Assembly: GCA_036850595.1 (NCBI GenBank)
Contig: CM072163.1
Span: forward strand, 3,458,595 to 3,522,594
DNA length: 64,000 nt
Origin: Rhyacichthys aspro
Lineage: Eukaryota; Chordata; Actinopteri; Gobiiformes; Rhyacichthyidae
Direction of reading: 5' to 3'
The notes under the pieces were generated by a model. That model made no database searches, was not told where the DNA came from, and worked only from the letters and a program-made list of their open reading frames with translations. The position numbers and the translations under genes were made by a program. Positions 58,479 through 64,000 of this stretch are shown here, one piece after another. Numbering within the stretch: position 1 is the first letter of the stretch; each line of letters opens with the position of its first letter.

Positions 58479-61400
58479 TTAGGCCTCGTCTGTGGTTGAT
58501 CCTGGAGGGGACTTGCTCCTCTTCATCGCCAACGAAAGCCTGGAGAAAACAAAAACTGTGAATTAACATTTATCTTTAAATTGGCTTAAAAGAATTGTCT
58601 TGGACCAGGTTTAGTCTGGGATCAGAAATGTTTTGGGCATAAACCTGCTTTAGATCTAATTTTGTCTTAGTTTAGCTCACATTTAGCATCGGTTTAGACC
58701 TGGTTCAGTCCTAGTTTGTTCCTGTTTTTTGTGTTTATAAGTGTAAACCTGGTTTTGTCCTGGTTTATTATTGATTTAGGCTTAAATCTAGACCTAATTT
58801 AGTCACAACACCAGGTCTACAAGAATTAGAAGCAAGTTTTTGAACAAACCAAAAAACAAAGCCAGGACTTTGGACCTTGACTGAGGACTAGCTTAAATCA
58901 AAGATCCTGTTTAAAAATTGACAAAACAAGTTAAGTCGACACGTAAATCTGTTCTGGTGATTAAGATTGGGTTTAGTTCTGGTTTAGACCTGGTTTTAAC
59001 ATAAATGTAATACATATCAGACACAAACCCTTCCTCCTCTTCCTCGTCCCGGCTCCTTTTCCTGGAGCCTGCTGCTGACTCCTGTTTGTTGGGGGACAAG
59101 GCCCCGAAGTCTATTGGGACCAGGTTTGGGATCGGACTGGACTCTTGCCTCTGCTTTTTCGGGCTTCGTCTAGAAATATTTAGAGAAAAGGTTTGGTTGG
59201 TGACATAGTAACTCACATTTATGCCCAACAAGGAAAGCCAATGGGACTTAGGCACAAATTATTGAAAGATCTGTTTTTTTAATTGAAATGATTGTAAAAC
59301 CATCAGGATTGTAGTTTTTGTGGAGTACAAACCTCTGTCCCTCTATGTCCTCCTCTTCCTCTCGGCTCCTTTTGTTGGAGCTGCTGCTGGACGTGACCCT
59401 GTAATCAGTGAAGGACTGGACCACTTTTAACACCCGCTTTCTCCTTTTGCTCGGCAGTTTTGGCCTAGAGACATTTAGAGAAAAGGTTCAACAATCAACA
59501 CTAAAAGACTATAGGAGATCATAAATATCTTATAAATTAGTCTTTATAAAGAGGTTAAACTTTTTGGTTCTTGTCTGTAAACCATCAAAATGAATGTAAT
59601 ACCATTTTTGCAATTATTTATGCTCTATTTTTTGGAGTTTGAAAGTGTTGCTTTAATGCTCCTCTGTTTTGCCTTATCACTTTTTCCCTGAGCCATGCAT
59701 TTTTCCCCCAAAGAGTCTAGATTTCAGTTTATTGCATATTGAGGTACATAATAACACAATGAACAAAGGCTGAAAACAATCTACTTTTCTTTCCGCTGTG
59801 AACCCTGTGTTTTTACAGTAGTTTAACCCAAAACTCCCAAAAAACAAAACGGAAAAAAATGAAAATTCTGAATCTGTAAATGAGGAGAATATGAGTCAAA
59901 CAAAAAAACAGAAATACCAAAAAACCAGGAATAAATATCAACACAAACCTCTGTTTTTTGTCGTCCTGCTCCGTGTCGTCCCGGCTCCGTTTCTTGGAGC
60001 CTGAGGGAGCGTCCTGGCTGCTGCTGGACGAGGCCCGGAGCCCCTCTGGGACAAGAGCAGCTGCCCTCTCCTTCTTTTTCTTTAAGGGACCCTTAGACCT
60101 AGAGCCAAAAAAATAATGTAATTGATAATTTCAGCAAAGCTCTCAAACCAAATCATATTTTGCAGAAGACTATTTGTCTACGTGCTTAAAACAGCCTTTT
60201 GGATCTGTATCTTTGGCTCTCTGGTGGGACATAATTGGCCAGTAATTCAGGTTTTTTGGGCCTTTGCAACAATTAGACCATTTGACTAATCAGGTTTTAA
60301 ATAGCTCTACTACAGTGGACAGTAGTGGACCATAAACAGAGCCGTTACTCTAAAACTGAGCAGTAAATACAGTAGAAACAACAGTCAGTACAAACCTTTC
60401 TGGACCGTTTTTGGCCTCTTCGTCGTCCGCGTCCCGGCTGCGTTTTTGTGGAGGCGGCTGGTTGGAGGTGGAGGTGGAGGGCTGCTCAGCGTCGACGACC
60501 TGCTGCTCCCTCGGCCGACGTGAGAGAGACTGCATGATCTCCACGCACTGGTTCACACTGAGGAGACAATAATCAGGTCAACTTCAGGATTCTACATTAA
60601 AAACAAATGAAATGTGTGACTTTTTATGTTTTTGCTGCCATCTTGTCTGACTTCACCGCACTGAGTAGGACTATAACTGTCAAAACTTTAAACGGACTCT
60701 ACAAGATGTTTTAGTAGTTTTGTATGGATGTTTTGGCAGGGTTTTTTTTTTTTTGCTGTCTCTAATGTAAAAATTGTAAAAAAAAAATAAAAATTCAATG
60801 TGGAAAAATTGTGTAGAAAATATAGTAATGCAAAAGGTTGCCAAAAGTTTTGTAAAAAAAAAATATAAAAAACATGAAAAATTGAAAAAAAAAAAATGGT
60901 GAAAAAATAAAATGTAAAAATGGAACTTCAATGTGTTAATTTGTTTTTTAAAAAGGGAAAATGTAACAAACAAAACAAAAATTGTATTAAAAAATCTTTA
61001 CAGCAGTGTAAAATCTAAAGCCATAAAAACCTGAACAATTGCAAGTTGTAAGTAAAATGCAAATACAAGTTTGAAATGCAAATTGTATTGGACCTAATGA
61101 ATCAATCAACTGCTGAATAGGGCAAATACTGTAATAATTTCACATAAAGAATGGGAAAAGTGTTTGTTTTTTGTTTGTTTTTTTTAGGAATTTTATAGGC
61201 TGTAACTTTACTTTGTCAAAAGACTAAATAAACGAGTCTCTCGTCCGATTAAGACGTCAGGTGAGAAGAGATTACTCACTGCTCGGTTTCGAAGACGCCA
61301 GCGATGTGTGTCATTGTAATAAAAGGATGTTGGAGGACTTCCCCCGGAGCGATCCTACATCCTGGATCTAACTCCAACATCCTTGACACCAGATTGACAA

Positions 61401-61987
61401 AGTATTCGAGGTCGATCTCTTTGTCATCGGTCACGTCCTGGTTGTATTTATGGCCCATCTGAAATGAGAAATTAACCTTTGGAGCAAACTCTCTAATTCC
61501 ATTTATCACCTAATAATGAGTAAGACACAAGAGCTCACCAGGTACAGATCGTTGAGGCGGTTAAGAGTCCTCTCTGTAAAGAACTGCCTCTTTGAGAACG
61601 TCTAAAAAGAAGAAAGGAGTCAGTAAAATAACAAGGGTGCATTAAACATGTATCTTCTAAGAATAATAAGAGTTATCAAATCGAGTTCTAGCACTTGAGA
61701 CTGGTCCTGATCTTGAGACAGCTTCTTACAACTGTTTCATTTGTCCACATCATTCTTGTGATTAGATAAAAACTTCTTGCATTTTCTTTTGATTCTAATT
61801 TAAAAATGTCTCCTTCACCAAACACTCACCCAGACTGTGAGTTTGGACTCGGTCTAAGACTGGACTTGGATTGTTTGTATTTTTTGTTTATTTTTAAGTG
61901 TTTCATGGTATCAAGTTGTTATTAGTCCATTTTATATACGGACTGGCCATAAAATAACAATAATATATATAATAAATAAATATATTT

Positions 61988-62071
<84 letters not shown>

Positions 62072-63634
62072 TTATTATAATTAATCCAGATATGTGATGA
62101 AAATTGTCAAGAAAAAAAGGTTAAAAAAAGAACCAAGGAAAAATATATTGTGTTATTTGGGGAAAAAGCGAAAATTGAATGTTGTAAAAAGAAAAATTGC
62201 AACTAACATGTTAAAACAAATATATAAAAAAGTCATAAGATGTAAGCATTGCTTGTAAAATAATTTCTTAATAATCCTAATCTTTCATTGTTGTTTTTTT
62301 TTGTTTTTTTAAGTTAAATATTGTGAGAAAAAAACAACACCAAAAGCCATCCACATTATGTGTATAAATACCCAGCAGTACCTTTATTCTCCAGACGGGT
62401 GAACCCTGGATCGTGTGCTGATTAAAGTACTGTGTCGTGTACATTCCACTCCTTAACATAGAATCTGGTGGATTCCCGAGAGTCTTTACGATATGCCTCA
62501 CCTGAATGTGGACAAAACATAACGCAACTATTGTCTAATCACTTTAATGTCGCCTAAAAAGAAGTAAGACTGCTCTGGTATTCTTTATGTTATACTTACC
62601 ATATCGTTTCTACAGCTGCCAGAAAACAAAGGCTTCCCCAGCAGCATTTCGACTGCGGTACAACCCAGGGACCACACGTCGACCGACTCGTCATAACTGG
62701 CTCCAAGGAACACTTCAGGAGCCCTAAAGAAAACCGAAGACAAATATAAACCCATTTCAAGAGTCACTTTATCGACTATTCCGGCCACTTATTTAAATTT
62801 TCAGTTCAATTTATTTATTTCTGTTCAGATTCTTTTGTCTGTAATTGTTTGGAGTGAAAGACGTACCTGTACCAAGACGTCTGCAAACGTTTTCCGGGCG
62901 TCATGAGGGAAATGTGATGAGCCAGGCCAAAGTCGATGAGCTTGACTTGAAGGCTCGACTCGTGGTTCACTAACATCACGTTCTCCGGCTTTACGTCTCC
63001 GTGAACGATTCCTGATTTCTTCAAAAACGTCAGGGCTGTAGCCAACTGGAAACAAGTGAGAATGAGGTCTGATTATGCTGCATTAAAGTAAAGATACAGA
63101 CCTTAGCGTGTCTAACGTGCGACATAAGCTACAATATTTTACTTTAACGTTTTATTATTTTAAGTTATTACAGTAAAGTGGTGGTAGTATTTCACTAACC
63201 TGATGTATGACGGGGCGGATCTGCTCTAACGAGACGCGCCCGTACCTTTCCATAAAAAGCCGGAGGTCGATGTCCAAATGCTCAAATTCGAGGCAATATC
63301 TGCCCCTGGACTCAAAGGAATATAACAAACGGACTATATTATGCTCCTCCGACCCCTGTTGCTTTAACATTTGGAGGATTTCCTTCTGTGGTGTGAACAA
63401 GATGTCTTTGAGTTTTTGAACAACGTGAAATGGACATTTTTAGTAAACATACTGTACCTCCGCTCTCGTTCGTTCGTTGGCCGATGCTTTTGATATTTTC
63501 AAGGCCACAGTTTCTCTGCTGAGTGTTTTTTCGCAACGGGCTACTACTCCAAATGTGCCAAAGCCCAAAATGTCTTTAACAAGGTATGAAGCAGAGGGCG
63601 CAATGATGAGTGTTCCGTAAACCAGGCGGGGCAT
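58479..63634 (-). CDS. HIPK-like serine/threonine protein kinase, 12 coding exons, 557 aa
   Basis: Coding exons, 5' to 3' on the minus strand: 63634-63458, 63385-63200, 63045-62867, 62723-62600, 62501-62382, 61601-61539, 61458-61280, 60557-60396, 60098-59949, 59464-59333, 59169-59029, 58539-58479. All introns are GT-AG and all phases join, giving 1674 nt. The ATG has an ideal Kozak context (GCCACCATGC). Kinase domain about residues 17-332: glycine loop GFGTFG (24-29), VALK lysine K46, C-helix Glu probably E59, HGDVKPENVML (catalytic D138, in place of HRD), DFG 159-161, WYRAPE (179-184), DVWSLGC (196-202). IRPVIHQLATAL, the HGD and HPFITMTHI place it in the homeodomain-interacting (HIPK) branch of the DYRK/HIPK group. 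It phosphorylates Ser/Thr in that family, and is probably nuclear given the basic tail. The long C-terminal half of true HIPK1-3 is absent. It is replaced by about 220 residues from duplicated exons rich in KRSR(D/E) and acidic runs. This matches the expanded HIPK-like kinases of fish, not a specific named orthologue. The residue aligning with the activation-loop Tyr of HIPKs is R174. Confidence 0.88.
58540..59028 (-). repeat. Degenerate short tandem repeat in the last kinase intron
   Basis: The intron between coding exons 11 and 12 contains many degenerate copies of a TGGTTTAGTCCTGGTTTAG-like phrase (plus strand; for example 58610-58800 and 58965-58995). It is loosely periodic at about 20 bp and much decayed. 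It has no coding content. Confidence 0.5.
59029..60557 (-). repeat. Tandemly duplicated kinase tail exons 8-11
   Basis: Four consecutive exons (60557-60396, 60098-59949, 59464-59333, 59169-59029) each end in a basic-acidic block: QKRSRDADDEE, KKRSRDDTEQDD, NKRSREEEED and RKRSRDEEEEE. All four leave in phase 2, with AG (or GG) before the same donor GTTTGT, whose +3 T is uncommon. Exons 9, 10 and 11 are 150, 132 and 141 nt, all multiples of three, and enter after a CTAG acceptor. Introns before exons 10 and 11 share CCTTTTCTCTAAAT just upstream of the acceptor, and donors of exons 9 and 11 share GTTTGTGT, then GATAT and TATT. This is best explained by exon duplication within the gene. Each block resembles a nuclear-localisation patch (KRSR) followed by an acidic run. 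Confidence 0.8.
60680..61275 (-). other. Kinase intron 7: very AT-rich sequence
   Basis: Within the 722-bp intron 60558-61279, bases 60720-60960 are dominated by A- and T-runs. The poly-Phe-like open frame at 60680-60973 is low-complexity noise. Confidence 0.7.
61602..62381 (-). other. Kinase intron 5 with a long AAT microsatellite
   Basis: This 780-bp intron separates the KTLGNPP-containing exon from the small 63-nt exon TFSKRQFFTERTLNRLNDLY. Splice sites are AAG|GTACTG and TTTTTAG|ACG. It holds the (TAA)n tract at 61992-62069 and otherwise AT-rich sequence. Confidence 0.75.
61992..62069 (+). repeat. (TAA)n microsatellite, about 26 units
   Basis: An uninterrupted run of TAA trinucleotides over about 78 bp in kinase intron 5. 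Its purity suggests that it is length-polymorphic. Confidence 0.95.
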
Positions 63635-63660
63635 GGTGGCAGTCCTCCTCGATGTGTCTC
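63635..63660 (-). other. 5' UTR part of the kinase start exon
   Basis: A good acceptor (TTTAATTTCTTTTTCAG) on the minus strand ends at 63661. The following 26 nt (GAGACACATCGAGGAGGACT, then GCCACC) lead to the ATG at 63634-63632. The start codon thus sits in the second or a later exon. The frame stays open upstream, but the intron boundary and the Kozak match decide the start. Confidence 0.65.
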
Positions 63661-63716
63661 CTGAAAAAGAAATTAAACACAAATTGTTCTATATTTTTCT
63701 AATGTGATGTACTTAC

Positions 63717-63753
63717 CTGTGGAGTAATCCTCGCTTCGTCAATTGTTAGTGTC
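63717..63753 (-). other. Candidate non-coding upstream exon of the kinase gene
   Basis: The minus strand has a strong donor CCACAG|GTAAGTACAT ending at 63717. Upstream, TCTTTCTCAG at about 63754-63763 could be an acceptor, giving a 37-nt exon, or the exon may start further upstream at a transcription start. The first exon or promoter may lie beyond the window edge. Confidence 0.4.
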
Positions 63754-64000
63754 CTGAGAAAGATCTGTAGAAATAACCAGTACAGAGAGCTTACATTTGG
63801 AAGTTTTAGAGCAAATCACTTTTTTTTACAGCACAATTTGACTTTATTAAAATTGTAAGTAGACTACACTAGTTTTACAATGAAATTGATTTTTTTATTT
63901 GTGTTTTGTGATAAATGTGCTCAGCAATATTAGAAAAAAATGTATTAAACTGACATTTAAGTCACAAACTCATGAGGTTAATCCTTCTGAGTTACTCACT

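Noticed and set aside
60680..60973. Phe-rich minus frame
   Set aside because: It is A/T homopolymer noise inside kinase intron 7.
62825..63055. Second frame over kinase exon 3
   Set aside because: It is an out-of-frame shadow of the HGDVKPEN/DFG exon.

Overview
This window looks like nuclear DNA from a teleost fish. It is AT-rich, carries vertebrate-type split genes (GT-AG introns, Kozak starts, AATAAA signals), fish-style LINE tails ending in a TTGATTGA-type repeat, hAT-like elements that begin with a GTGTCAAACTCAA terminus, and a HIPK-family kinase of the small, expanded type known from fish. The species cannot be fixed from the sequence. All identifications below come from reading the sequence; no search was run.

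Layout. (1) 1-3.0 kb: one convincing minus-strand gene at 2306-2845, encoding a 179-aa secreted protein of unknown function. (2) 3-52 kb: about 49 kb with no gene I can support. It holds four copies of one hAT-like non-autonomous element with an internal 20-21 bp minisatellite (about 3.0, 9.3, 25.5 and 48.4 kb), four copies of a second, roughly 0.45-0.65 kb repeat (14.5, 19.6, 40.6 and, inverted, 45.4 kb), two LINE fragments (11.3 and 37.8 kb), several small tandem repeats, three good CTCF-like motifs, and many 200-500 bp islands of higher GC/CpG content that look like regulatory DNA. (3) 52.2-57.4 kb: a CpG-rich promoter-like block followed by a start exon (16 codons, phase 0) and, 4.5 kb further on, a plausible terminal exon on the same strand. 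They may be two ends of one plus-strand gene whose middle I cannot see. (4) 58.1-63.7 kb: a minus-strand HIPK-like serine/threonine kinase gene that I could assemble exon by exon: 12 coding exons, 557 codons, all junctions GT-AG and in phase.

The kinase gene is the richest part. Its catalytic domain (residues about 17-332) keeps the glycine loop, the VALK lysine, HGDVKPEN and DFG. The tail is built from a series of tandemly duplicated, phase-symmetric exons, each ending in a basic-then-acidic KRSR(D/E) block and each using the same unusual donor AG|GTTTGT. The activation-loop tyrosine typical of HIPKs appears to be replaced by arginine. Its 3' UTR is almost entirely one long imperfect inverted repeat (two arms of about 150 bp, loop about 40 nt) lying between the stop codon and the AATAAA signals.

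The best candidates for something undescribed are the kinase's duplicated tail exons, its long 3' UTR hairpin, and the orphan secreted protein at 2.3 kb.
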